The translations under genes and the position numbers were made by a program. The notes under the pieces were generated by a model, which was given only the letters and a program-made list of their open reading frames with translations, was not told the DNA's origin and did no database searches. Shown in pieces: positions 7,752 through 16,500 of a stretch of DNA of 56,374 nucleotides. Source of the DNA: an uncultured Muribaculaceae bacterium (GTDB taxonomy: Bacteria; Bacteroidota; Bacteroidia; Bacteroidales; Muribaculaceae); the NCBI GenBank assembly GCA_910588245.1, contig CAJUQP010000020.1, forward strand, positions 1 through 56,374, written 5' to 3'. Numbering within the stretch: position 1 is the first letter of the stretch; each line of letters begins with the position of its first letter.

Positions 7752-7892
7752 GGTGTATAAAAATTGATGTGCAAATTTAGCGATATTTTTAAGATCCTGA
7801 CTTACTGAGCCCGTTATTTTTTATCATTATCATATCGGCTACGAAAAACCGGCTGAGAATTAACTTTTGATTGCGGAGGTTGTTTTCCCGAT

Positions 7893-8654
7893 ATGATGAC
7901 AGATGTGCTTGTATGCGCCGCCGGACTTGGCCTTTCGTCGCTTTTGGGTTCGGGCATAGGCGCTGTGGTGAGGAGGATTCCCCACCGTTGGAACGATATA
8001 TTTCTCGGTTATTGCGCGGGCATGATGCTCGCGGCCTCTCTGGTGTGCCTTATCATGCCGTCGGTGGAGATGGTGCCCCTTTCGCAGTGCTGGCAGCCGC
8101 TTATCGGCGTCGTGGCGGGTGCCGCGCTTATCGCGGGCCTCGACTACGTGACTCCCCATCTCCACCGCCTCAGCGGAGTCGCCGAGACGGAGCATCATCC
8201 CGACCGATTGTCGGCCAACCGCGTGCTGCTCTTCGTGCTCGCCATAGCCCTACATAAATTTCCGGAAGGTGTGGCCACGGGCATATCTATCGACGGCACC
8301 GACTCCGGAACCTCCTATACGCTCGCCCTGGCCATAGCGTTGCAGAACATCCCGGAGGGGATGGTAGTGGTGACTCCGCTGATCGTTATAGGGGTGAAGG
8401 CAGGGAGAATACTGGTTACCTCCTTATCAGTGGCTGCCCTCGAGGTTGCCGGAGTTTTCGCAGGCTATTTCCTTGGCGATATCTCCGCGCTTCTGCTGCC
8501 GGCACTTCTCGGCATGGCCGGGGGAGCCATGCTATATGTGATCAGCGACGAGATGATCCCCGAGACGCACGCCCACGGTTTCGAGAAGCCGGCTACCTAT
8601 GCCTTGATCGCAGGGGTCATGACCATGCTGCTGATAGAGAAACTCCAGTTATGA
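7893..8654 (+). CDS. ZIP-family divalent metal transporter
   Basis: A 253-residue membrane protein with about eight hydrophobic segments. The two metal-binding helices of the ZIP family are plain: LHKFPEGVATG (around residues 120-130) and LQNIPEGMVVV (around 150-160). A short His-containing loop (TEHHPD) lies between helices 3 and 4, as in other ZIPs. It probably imports zinc or another divalent cation. Two adjacent ATG codons (7893, 7896) could serve as start. It is divergent from tag, with about 140 bases between them. A hairpin at 8663-8688 follows the stop but has a good T-run only on the other strand. Confidence 0.9.
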   Translation: MMTDVLVCAAGLGLSSLLGSGIGAVVRRIPHRWNDIFLGYCAGMMLAASLVCLIMPSVEMVPLSQCWQPLIGVVAGAALIAGLDYVTPHLHRLSGVAETEHHPDRLSANRVLLFVLAIALHKFPEGVATGISIDGTDSGTSYTLALAIALQNIPEGMVVVTPLIVIGVKAGRILVTSLSVAALEVAGVFAGYFLGDISALLLPALLGMAGGAMLYVISDEMIPETHAHGFEKPATYALIAGVMTMLLIEKLQL

Positions 8655-8659
8655 TAAAA

Positions 8660-8690
8660 AGAAACCCCCGGCGGCGAGCCGGGGGTGGTA
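8660..8690 (-). terminator. Terminator, best read on the minus strand
   Basis: CCCCCGGC and GCCGGGGG pair around a GGCGA loop. On the minus strand the stem is followed by TTTCTTTTTAT, a good T-run. It would end the small gene at 8731-8844. It may also stop ZIP transcripts coming the other way. Confidence 0.7.
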
Positions 8691-8730
8691 TTTGTAATCC
8701 CTGCGCCGGGCGCGGGGAGGACTGACTGCG

Positions 8731-8844
8731 TCAGAACTGATTGACAGGGGTGCAATCGCCTGTGATTCTCATCGACTGGCTGCGGCCTACCGCCTTGAAC
8801 AATCTACGCATGTCTGTTCTGAAAGTTTTGATCATTCTGCTCAT
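8731..8844 (-). CDS. Candidate 37-residue small basic protein
   Basis: The minus strand reads ATG AGC AGA ATG ATC and so on to TGA, giving a protein that begins MSRMIKTFRTDMRRLFKAVG, continues RSQSMRITGDC and ends TPVNQF. It is rich in Arg and Lys in the first two thirds, has one Cys near the end, and no membrane helix. I do not recognise a family. Support for a real gene: the frame lies between non-coding stretches, and a terminator with a T-run follows it on the same strand. No good -7 box was found upstream. It could instead be part of a small RNA. Confidence 0.45.
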   Translation of the reverse strand: MSRMIKTFRTDMRRLFKAVGRSQSMRITGDCTPVNQF

Positions 8845-9089
8845 AATAACAATAATTTGTGAGCCGCCCGGGGAGTAATTGAATTGTTTGGGTTAAGTGG
8901 ATACCTGATGGCCGGAACGGCTCTGATTAAACCTAATGGAACCTGGATCCTGACCTCTGTGAAAAGAAGCGACCGGAGTGCCGGTTCCGAATCTTTTTTA
9001 CCTTGCGGAGGCTGACTCTTCAGCTCTCACGTTTCATTGATATAACGTCGGAGGAGGTCGAAAAGTGCTAAAATGATATTAAAAATATG
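8845..9089. other. Intergenic stretch without a convincing gene
   Basis: I see no coding frame here. A small hairpin (ACCGG/CCGGT, about 8971-8984) is followed by TCTTTTTTA, which could be a weak plus-strand terminator. The remainder is upstream leader for the 37-residue gene on the minus strand. Confidence 0.4.
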
Positions 9090-9123
9090 TTGCAAAAATA
9101 TGTTTTAAAACATAATATCTTTG
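9090..9123 (+). promoter_or_regulatory. Bacteroidetes-type promoter with a palindromic operator
   Basis: TTG at 9090-9092 and TATCTTTG at 9116-9123 match the -33 and -7 elements, with a slightly long 23-base spacer. The spacer contains a perfect 14-bp palindrome, ATGTTTTAAAACAT (9100-9113), a possible repressor site. The promoter points right, into the 3' end of the minus-strand pectinase gene, where no plus-strand gene is evident. Confidence 0.5.
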
Positions 9124-9202
9124 CAATCATAAGAGATTCAGCAATGTAACTATTGTTAATTAAAATAGTTAAAATTGCGGTCGGGTAATGAAAATCCTGC
9201 CA

Positions 9203-12200
9203 TTACTGCATGCGGCGCAGACCTTCCCAGCGCACATCCCACCCTTCGGAGGGGAAACCGGGATTGAGAGGCTCCGGACAGCCGTCCCATCCGGCGCACA
9301 TCATGGCCACGGCATCGAGAAGACTGCCGTTGCCGGGAAGATACAGGCGCAGACGTTTCGGTTCCTGGAAGTTGTGGCCGCTGATGAGATATGTGTTCTT
9401 CCCCTTTCCGGTCAAAAGGGCGTCAACCGCCTTTTCCCTCTCGCCGATCCGGGCCGCGCACATGGCAATCATGCCGTAGTCCCAGCCCCAGGTCGTCGGC
9501 CAGTTCCAGCTGTCGGTCACGTGAGTGAGTGTCCGCCGCATTTTCGCGGCGTCGTAGTGACCCATATCGGGGAGCAGTCCGCATGCCCCGAGCACTGCAG
9601 GATGATCGCTGTGCGATTTTTTCATGAAATCCTCCTCCGAGATACGGGGTGAGCCCTTCTGGTCAGGGGTGGCGTACGGGTCGAACATTCCCCCCGCACT
9701 TGATGTGCCGTCGAAAGCCATGACGGGCTCGCCGGCCACATATAATCCCTCATTCTCCGGGAGTGGGGATAGGCGATTGATAACGCTGTCGCAGAGGGGG
9801 TCGCGTTGACGGCCGCACCGTTCGAGCCATTGCTGCGCCTTGGCCAGGCCATAGCGCCAGTAGGCGAGTTCGAAAGGATGGTTGAGGGAGAAATCCTTGC
9901 TCATCGACTCCTGCATGGCAGTCTGCCCGAAGAGTTTTATGGGCCTCTCCGGATCGGCGGGGGCGCATGCCATGGCATAGTCGGCCATGAATTCGGCGGT
10001 CGCCTCCACAAGAGGTGCGTATCTCCTGAGAGTCTCTTCCGAGGGATCGGCGCGGTAGGCTTCCTCGGCCATATATATGAAGTGAGGCTGCTGCCAGATG
10101 AGGAACGAACCGGTGTTTGACGGGGCCTCTCCGGCCTGCGGATCGGTCATCTTCATCCATCTTACACCTTTGAAGCCTTGCCTGGCAGCTATCTCCCGGG
10201 CTTTGGGAGCCGCTTCGGAGGCATACCAGCCGAGCACGTCGCGAAGCTTCTCCGGACGGTTCCACAGCGAGAAATGCACCGTATGCCACCATGTCATCTC
10301 CAGATGCGGGCGTCCGTACCAGGAGTTGTAGGTCAGCCCCGTCTCCTGCGGCGGCACGGATGAGGCGCAGTTGATGGCCGTCAGATATTGCGAGAGCACG
10401 ACCCTGCGTTCGAGCTCGCGTGCGCGCGGATCTGTGCATGCGGAGAAATCCACGGTCGCGCCTTTGCTCCAGAACGACGGCCAGTGGCGCATAGTGGCCT
10501 TGAGCGCCTGGTCGAAGGAGAATTCTGATGCCGGGCCGGGGACGGAGGGTGAATAAGTCACGGCCGCGCACAGTACATTTCCCGGAGTCGAGAGCTCAAA
10601 ACAGTGTGCTCCTGTCTCTTTCAGGACAGCCTCCCCTTCCCATTCCACAAGAGCGTAATAGAGTGTGGAGTCGATCCTCCGCTCTATCACGGCCCTGTGC
10701 GCGTCGCGCCCGACGATGCGCGATTCGTGGAGTGAGGGTGATGAATAATCGGAAGCATCGTCGGCATGCATTCCCGTGGGATAGGGGAAAGTGATGGCTA
10801 CGGATGCGCGCCCGTCGGCAAGGAGATCTGATTTCACACGGGTGAACAGGCAGTCGCGGTCGGGCGTGCAGGCTGTGGTGACCTCTGTTTTCTCCCCTTC
10901 CGTGAAAAAGGATGACTCGATCTTCCCGTCCCAGAGACTGAGTTCCTGCCGGATATCCTCCGCATCTCCGGGGCCCATTGGAGAACCGTCGGAAAGCCTT
11001 ATCCTCAGCCCTACATGCCCGAGGTTGAGACGATGGGGATTCACTCGGAAATAGCTTGTGGCCCGGGCGTTGCGGCTACTGTCCTTATATTCCACCGCAT
11101 ACGTTTCCTCATGTCCGTGCCCCAGGTTCATGGTGCGCAGAGTCTCCGCATGTGCGAGTCCCTCGTTGTCAGGAAATGAATGCCATCCCCAGTCTGACAT
11201 GGTGCAGAGAGGTATGCCTCGGCTGTATTCGCGCGGAAATGACTGGAGGCCGGTGAAATCGACTGTCGCGGCAAAACGGCCGTTGCCAACGGAAAGGGAT
11301 GCGAGAGTGTCGAAGCGTTCCACTACCGGATTGTTGCGAGCTGTCAGCGCGTGCCGGTCGATAGGCTGCCCGACGCGTGCTATGTCGTAGCCGAGCCTCT
11401 CCATCTCCAGAGCCGCCCATATGAACGGACCGATACCCTTGGCATCGTTGTCGCGCACAGGCTCGCTCAGATAATATGCGTATGACCCGTCGCGGCGCCG
11501 GTTCTCCTTCACGTGGGGAGCAGCTTTGAGCACAGCCTCGCTTACCCCCGGACCGAGACCCGCCACAGAGCAGCACCCGGTGAGCGAGAGTGTGGAATCG
11601 GGATTGACCTTTATGAAATTCCTCACTATCCCTCTGAATGCGCGGATGCCGGCGTCGCGGCGCGAAGCGTCGCTGTAGCCTTTGCTGTAGGCCTTGAGCA
11701 GGGCGTAAGCGAACATCGACGACGCGGTGGCCTCAAGATAGTTGCCTTCGCGTCCGGGTGCGTCCATCACCTGCCACCACACTCCCGAGCCGCTGTCCTG
11801 CCAGCGCATCACGCTGCCGAGCACTCCGTCGAGCAGTTCCACCACTTCTTCGCGCCTCGGATGGTCTGCCGGGAGATTGTCGAGCAGTTCCACGAGTGCC
11901 ATCGCAAACCATCCCTGGGCGCGGCCCCAGCAATGCTGCGACAGTCCTGTGGCAGGATCGGCCCAGAACATTGTCCGTGTCTCGTCCCAGGCATGGCGGT
12001 TGAGCCCGGTGGCTGTATCGAGCGTGTGGCGGTAGGTCTTGATGACCTGGTCGATGGCATCATCATAGATCCTGTCGCGCTCAGCGGCATCGGATAGCAT
12101 CCCTGCCGTGAGTGTCGAGACCGGAAGACCCATGAAGATCCCGTCGAGCCACACCTGCCAGGCGTAGATGGCCTTATGCCAGTATACCCCCTCCTCAGTG

Positions 12201-13945
12201 CGTGGCTGTTCGCGCATCTGGCGCATGAGGGTGAGGAGGGCCTTGCGTATTTTCTCTTCAGGTGTCACCTGATACATTTTCGCCACGAAATGGCCGGTGC
12301 GCACGTTGTCGAGGTTGTAATCTTTCAGACAGTAGCCGCGTATGGACCCGTCGGCATTGATCATCGTGTCGGTATATTCCCTGCAGTAGTCAAGTATCCT
12401 GCGGTCGCCGTAACGAAGATACGTGTCGAGCATCGCTCCCAGCTCAATCCCCATCACATAGCTCCACTTCGGCTTCTTCGAGAAGTCGAGGAGATACGAC
12501 CTCGGAGTGCGGCGCATCTCGGAGGCCGTCATCCATTCGCTGTAGCGGCCGAAAGGGGGTGTCATCAGGGAAAGACTGCCGTTGACGAGGCAATTGTCGA
12601 GATTCACCCGGGCTGTCTTGCCGGTGATACGATTACCGTCGGCCACACCGTCGAAGCGACAGTTCCTGACGTTGATATCGCTTACTGCCACGACTGTGTC
12701 GAGGGCTATTATCTGCACTCCATAGCGGCTTTTGTCACAGTTTACGTTGTCAAGGTTCACGTTGCGCACCATGGGTATGAATCCGCGGCAGCAGATTTCA
12801 TTGCGTTCGTAGTCGAGGTTTATCTTGAGCACCGATTCGCGGCATTGGCCGACGCGGGTGTTTCGGACATAAATGTTCTCGATCACTCCTCCACGGCAGG
12901 TATTGGTCTTTATCCTGACCACGCGGTCGAGATCGGGGCTATCCATGACATTGTTCTCGGCGAAAACGTTGCGGCATCCTCCCGAGATCTCGCTTCCAAT
13001 CACCACACCGCCGTGGCCGTTGCGCATCTCGCATCCGCGTATTATGATGTTCTGGCTCGGACGGTTCCACCGACGCCCGTCGTTGTTGCGCCCACTCTTG
13101 ATGGCGATGCAGTCGTCGCCGGTGTTGAAGAAACAGTTCTCGATCAGCACTCCGTCGCACGATTCCGGATCGCACCCGTCGCCGTTGGGACCGTCGTTGT
13201 TGATAGTGACGCCCCTTATCGTGACATTACTCGAGAGAAGGGGATGGATCACCCAGAAAGGGGAGTCGAGGAGCGTGACATCCTCAACAAGCACGCCATC
13301 ACATTGGTTGAAGTTGACGAGCTGCGGACGCAGTCCGTCTTCGGGGCCGAAGGTCCTCTCTTGCGGATCCACGCTCTCCTCAGCCATTCGGAGGAGACGG
13401 GCGCGGGATCCGTTGCGCTGGCTCACGATCCCCTCTTTCCAGCCGTATCTCGGAGCGCCACACCATTTCCACCATGTCTCGTTTGAGCCCCCTCCATCCA
13501 CCGATCCCTCTCCTGTCAGGGCCACGTCTTTCTCTTTATAGGCGTAGATGCAGGGGGAGAGGTTGCGGCAGTCGAGTCCTTCCCAGCGGGTGGGAACGAC
13601 AGGATAGAGTTCCGGCTGGAATACAAACTTCAGCACGGCCCCTTTCTCCACCACGAGGTTCACTCCGCTCCTGAGCCGGATAGCCCCTGTGTGCCAGACT
13701 CCCTCGGGCACCACAACGCGGCCTCCACCTTTGGCAGAACATTTCTCGATGGCTCTTTCGATGGCTTTCCGGTTTTTTGCAGCCGGAGCCCCGGAGCGTG
13801 CCCCGAAATCGGTTATCCTGAATTCCCTGTCAGGGAAGACCGGTCGGCGTATGGCACGCTCTATGTCAGGATAGAGGGTTTGCCAGCCGTCGGCGAAGAG
13901 AAGGAGAGGGGAGAGAAGGAATGTTAGAAGAATGATCTTTTTCAT
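9203..13945 (-). CDS. Three-domain pectinase: GH28 - GH105 - (alpha/alpha)6 glycosidase-like
   Basis: A 1580-residue secreted protein with a signal peptide (MKKIILLTFLLSPLLLFADG). Residues about 40-460 form a GH28 beta-helix with all active-site motifs: NGD (254-256), GDD (276-278), GHG (310-312) and RIK (344-346). Residues about 485-860 look like GH105 unsaturated galacturonyl hydrolase, with WLDGIFMGLP (599-608), HAWDE (651-655) and HCWGRAQGWFAMALVELL (671-688). Residues about 870-1580 resemble a six-hairpin glycosidase-like region starting VVERFDTLASLSVGNGRFA and including MSDWGWHSFP; its GH family is not clear to me. The reading frame is continuous. GH28 would cut galacturonan or rhamnogalacturonan, and GH105 would remove unsaturated ends left by lyases. 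It is the last gene of the minus-strand block, 27 bases after the stand-alone GH105 gene. Confidence 0.85.
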   Translation of the reverse strand: MKKIILLTFLLSPLLLFADGWQTLYPDIERAIRRPVFPDREFRITDFGARSGAPAAKNRKAIERAIEKCSAKGGGRVVVPEGVWHTGAIRLRSGVNLVVEKGAVLKFVFQPELYPVVPTRWEGLDCRNLSPCIYAYKEKDVALTGEGSVDGGGSNETWWKWCGAPRYGWKEGIVSQRNGSRARLLRMAEESVDPQERTFGPEDGLRPQLVNFNQCDGVLVEDVTLLDSPFWVIHPLLSSNVTIRGVTINNDGPNGDGCDPESCDGVLIENCFFNTGDDCIAIKSGRNNDGRRWNRPSQNIIIRGCEMRNGHGGVVIGSEISGGCRNVFAENNVMDSPDLDRVVRIKTNTCRGGVIENIYVRNTRVGQCRESVLKINLDYERNEICCRGFIPMVRNVNLDNVNCDKSRYGVQIIALDTVVAVSDINVRNCRFDGVADGNRITGKTARVNLDNCLVNGSLSLMTPPFGRYSEWMTASEMRRTPRSYLLDFSKKPKWSYVMGIELGAMLDTYLRYGDRRILDYCREYTDTMINADGSIRGYCLKDYNLDNVRTGHFVAKMYQVTPEEKIRKALLTLMRQMREQPRTEEGVYWHKAIYAWQVWLDGIFMGLPVSTLTAGMLSDAAERDRIYDDAIDQVIKTYRHTLDTATGLNRHAWDETRTMFWADPATGLSQHCWGRAQGWFAMALVELLDNLPADHPRREEVVELLDGVLGSVMRWQDSGSGVWWQVMDAPGREGNYLEATASSMFAYALLKAYSKGYSDASRRDAGIRAFRGIVRNFIKVNPDSTLSLTGCCSVAGLGPGVSEAVLKAAPHVKENRRRDGSYAYYLSEPVRDNDAKGIGPFIWAALEMERLGYDIARVGQPIDRHALTARNNPVVERFDTLASLSVGNGRFAATVDFTGLQSFPREYSRGIPLCTMSDWGWHSFPDNEGLAHAETLRTMNLGHGHEETYAVEYKDSSRNARATSYFRVNPHRLNLGHVGLRIRLSDGSPMGPGDAEDIRQELSLWDGKIESSFFTEGEKTEVTTACTPDRDCLFTRVKSDLLADGRASVAITFPYPTGMHADDASDYSSPSLHESRIVGRDAHRAVIERRIDSTLYYALVEWEGEAVLKETGAHCFELSTPGNVLCAAVTYSPSVPGPASEFSFDQALKATMRHWPSFWSKGATVDFSACTDPRARELERRVVLSQYLTAINCASSVPPQETGLTYNSWYGRPHLEMTWWHTVHFSLWNRPEKLRDVLGWYASEAAPKAREIAARQGFKGVRWMKMTDPQAGEAPSNTGSFLIWQQPHFIYMAEEAYRADPSEETLRRYAPLVEATAEFMADYAMACAPADPERPIKLFGQTAMQESMSKDFSLNHPFELAYWRYGLAKAQQWLERCGRQRDPLCDSVINRLSPLPENEGLYVAGEPVMAFDGTSSAGGMFDPYATPDQKGSPRISEEDFMKKSHSDHPAVLGACGLLPDMGHYDAAKMRRTLTHVTDSWNWPTTWGWDYGMIAMCAARIGEREKAVDALLTGKGKNTYLISGHNFQEPKRLRLYLPGNGSLLDAVAMMCAGWDGCPEPLNPGFPSEGWDVRWEGLRRMQ

Positions 13946-13972
13946 GTGGTAGTCCGGGGGTATGAGGTGATG

Positions 13973-15118
13973 TCAGAGTCTGTAGACTTCCGATCCGGCG
14001 AGCAGGAAGCATCCTGTGCCGAAATCATCGAAATCGGGCACGGAGTCGAATGTCACCGGCTGTCCGTCTTTAGGTTCCTTGCCTGTGCCTTGCACGTATC
14101 CGAGTCTTCCGTCCTCATGCACGGCGTCTCCCACCATGGCGTTCCAGGCCTTTGTGATCACCGGCATATACTTCTCGCGGTCGAGGAGGCCGTTGCGCAC
14201 ACCCCAGGCCATGCCGTAGACGAAAAGCGCGGTACCTGTGAGCTCTTTCCCTCCGAAATTGGTGGGATCAAGGAGGTCTACGTTCCAGAAACCATCCTCT
14301 CTCTGGCAGTTCGCGAGAGCCTCACACATTGCCACGAGGTCTTTTTCATAGATATCGCGGTGGGGAGCGCCGGCCGGGAGTTCGTCGAGCGCCTTCACAA
14401 GAGCGGCCACTACCCATCCGTTGCCTCTTGACCAGTAGCAGTTGCTTCCTCCGGGCGACTTATAGGGGGGTACGAAATCTTTGTCGCGCCACCAGAGTCC
14501 CTCCTTCTTGTTGAACAGGCCGCCCGCGAGGGAGTCGCGGCTCCATTCATACATTTCCCATCCTTTCTCGGCATAACGCTGATCGCCTGTCTCGACGGTC
14601 ATCTTCACGAGCACCGGGAGTCCCATCTGAATGGCGTCGATCCATGTCCAGTCGTCCACCTGGGGAGTGCCGGCGAGCATGTTGGCGAGGGCGCGGGTCT
14701 TCGTGAGGCGCCTCGGTTCCGGAGTGAGGCGGTATAGGTCGATATATGTCTGCGCGCAGCAGTAGTTGTCGGCATTCCGTGTTGTGGTGTCGTCGCGGCG
14801 CATTCCCCACTTGAATCCCTCGGCCCATCGGGTTGCATAGTCCAGGTAGCGGTTGGCCGGGAAGATAGAGTGAAGAGCCATGAGTCCTTCGAAATATACT
14901 CCCCGTGTCCATATGTTGGCTTCGTATTCCTTTTTTCTCGACGGATAAGGAATCGGTTTAAGCGGGTCGGGATGCTGCTTGATGTAATGATCGTTGACCT
15001 TTACGAGAGTCTTCATTATTTCCTTCCGGGGAGGCAGTTTATCAATGCTCGCCGCTGACACGGGCAGCCATATCGCCGCTGTAAGAAGTACGATCGCGAC
15101 GGTTGTGATTCTTTTCAT
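13973..15118 (-). CDS. Unsaturated rhamnogalacturonyl hydrolase, GH105
   Basis: A 381-residue secreted (alpha/alpha)6-barrel enzyme. A signal peptide (MKRITTVAIVLLTAAIWLPVSA) is followed by RGVYFEGLMALH, DDWTWIDAIQMGLPVL and SRGNGWVVAALVKALDELP, the GH105 core motifs, with the catalytic Asp expected in the WIDAIQMG motif. It hydrolyses 4,5-unsaturated galacturonyl-rhamnose disaccharides produced by pectin or rhamnogalacturonan lyases. The start at 15118 is set by the signal peptide; the longer open frame overlaps the GH28 gene. Only one base separates it from the GH28 stop (TGATATG), a sign of coupling. Confidence 0.92.
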   Translation of the reverse strand: MKRITTVAIVLLTAAIWLPVSAASIDKLPPRKEIMKTLVKVNDHYIKQHPDPLKPIPYPSRKKEYEANIWTRGVYFEGLMALHSIFPANRYLDYATRWAEGFKWGMRRDDTTTRNADNYCCAQTYIDLYRLTPEPRRLTKTRALANMLAGTPQVDDWTWIDAIQMGLPVLVKMTVETGDQRYAEKGWEMYEWSRDSLAGGLFNKKEGLWWRDKDFVPPYKSPGGSNCYWSRGNGWVVAALVKALDELPAGAPHRDIYEKDLVAMCEALANCQREDGFWNVDLLDPTNFGGKELTGTALFVYGMAWGVRNGLLDREKYMPVITKAWNAMVGDAVHEDGRLGYVQGTGKEPKDGQPVTFDSVPDFDDFGTGCFLLAGSEVYRL

Positions 15119-15119
15119 A

Positions 15120-16379
15120 TCAATCTTTATATTTGATTGGTTTCCCATTGATTGTGACATTCTCCATGCGTGTCTCTTCTTGATAGGCGTCGCGGAATGT
15201 GTCGGAGTCTGCCTGTACATGAACGTTGCTGAAAGTTATGGAGCTGACCCTGTCGTCGGGTTTCCCCTCCATAATTCCGAATGATTTGCACTTCACGTCG
15301 ACGTTTCTGACCGTGATGTCGCGTACAGTACCGAACGGTTTCTCTCCGTCCCCCTCGAGATTGAAGAACTGCGCCCAGGGTTTCATCTCTATCACTGAGC
15401 CGCATTTGCCGGTCACGCCGTCGATTGTTATGTTCTCATATATCTGATAGGTGTCGGGGCGCATCTTCAGGCGCAATATCGTGCATCCGGTCTCTACCTT
15501 GCAGTCGCGCAACGTAATGTTGCGGGCATGTATGCACTCGCTTCCCATTGTCAGGATTCCATGTAGGTTTGGGCCGAACGTGCAACCCTCCACAAGCACA
15601 TCCTCCACGCTTCCGTTCTCACGCCCTTTCTGGGCGAAGGTCCCTTTCCCACCCTTTATGCAGACGCCGTCGTCGTCAGTCGAGAAATAGCATCCTCTTA
15701 TTGTCACCCGTCGGCATACGTCGAGGTCTACGGCATCGGTGCTGGGGCATCTTGTCGGACGGGGCGGGGTGCGCATTTCGCAGTCTTCTATCAGCAGATC
15801 GTCGCACTGATAGAAATGCGTAGTCCAGAAACCGGAATTAATAAATTTCACGCCGCTGATTTTCACGCCGTCACATCCCCATATGAACATGAGACGCGGA
15901 CGGTGCACCTCGAGGTTGGTGCATTCACGTCCCTCTTTGCGGGCCTGTGCGCGGCGTTCCCAGAATTCTCGCCAGAACTTGCGTCCGTTGCCATTGAGTG
16001 TGCCGGGGCCCTCGATCGTGAAGCCGTCTACATGATAAGCGTTGATCAGGGCAGGATAATAATAGAGGTTGTGTCCCTCCATCCTTGAGGGCATGAGAGG
16101 ATAATGGTCGATATTGTCCGACCCTTTGAGTACCGCTCCTTGCTCAAGCGACAGTGTGGTGCCGGGCTTGAAGAAAAGGGCTCCTGTGAGGAATGTGCCT
16201 TGCGGCACTACGATCTTGCCGCCACCTTCCAGCGAAGCCTTGTCAATGATTTTCTGGATTGCTTCTGTCTGGAGCCGTGTAGAGTCGTTTCTGACGCCAT
16301 AATCGGTTATGACGTAGTCTTTGGCGCTAACCGATAGGGTGATTAAGAGGAGAGAGGCTATGGTTTTGAGTCTGGTCAT
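15120..16379 (-). CDS. GH28 polygalacturonase / rhamnogalacturonan hydrolase
   Basis: A 419-residue secreted right-handed beta-helix enzyme with a short signal peptide (MTRLKTIASLLLITLSVSA). Active-site motifs are in order: PSTDAVDLDVC, then STDDDGVCIKGGKG, then NLHGILTMGSE, then LRLKMRPD, corresponding to the family Asp, Asp-Asp, His and Arg-x-Lys sites. The STDAVDLD and KGGKG variants suggest a rhamnogalacturonan-type GH28 rather than a plain polygalacturonase (inference). It lies in one block with GH106 upstream and GH105 downstream, which would supply alternating rhamnose and galacturonate ends. Confidence 0.9.
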   Translation of the reverse strand: MTRLKTIASLLLITLSVSAKDYVITDYGVRNDSTRLQTEAIQKIIDKASLEGGGKIVVPQGTFLTGALFFKPGTTLSLEQGAVLKGSDNIDHYPLMPSRMEGHNLYYYPALINAYHVDGFTIEGPGTLNGNGRKFWREFWERRAQARKEGRECTNLEVHRPRLMFIWGCDGVKISGVKFINSGFWTTHFYQCDDLLIEDCEMRTPPRPTRCPSTDAVDLDVCRRVTIRGCYFSTDDDGVCIKGGKGTFAQKGRENGSVEDVLVEGCTFGPNLHGILTMGSECIHARNITLRDCKVETGCTILRLKMRPDTYQIYENITIDGVTGKCGSVIEMKPWAQFFNLEGDGEKPFGTVRDITVRNVDVKCKSFGIMEGKPDDRVSSITFSNVHVQADSDTFRDAYQEETRMENVTINGKPIKYKD

Positions 16380-16497
16380 TTAGGGTTGAGGGTTTATGGT
16401 TTATAGTTGAGGGTTTATGGTTGAGGGTTTATGGTTTATGGTTGAGGGTTTATAGTTGAGGGTTTGGGGTTTGGGGTTTGGGGTTGAGGAGGGGGTG
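16380..16497. repeat. GGTTTATGGTT-type low-complexity repeat
   Basis: The whole gap between GH28 and GH106 is made of units such as GAGGGTTTATGGTTTATAGTT, turning into TTTGGGG units near the GH106 stop. There is no gene. It lies within an apparent operon, so on the mRNA it is a C- and A-rich spacer. Confidence 0.7.
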
Positions 16498-16500
16498 GGG

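Noticed and set aside
9188..9652. A 154-codon plus-strand frame starting MKILPLLHAAQ just after the promoter at 9123
   Set aside because: Almost all of it is antisense to the well-supported pectinase gene and it reads like a shadow frame (many Gly, Ala, His, Arg without domain pattern). The promoter is real enough to report, the protein is not.
12176..13486. A long (436-codon) plus-strand open frame
   Set aside because: It is antisense to the GH28-GH105 coding sequence and shows no recognisable domain; long antisense frames are common in GC-rich coding DNA.
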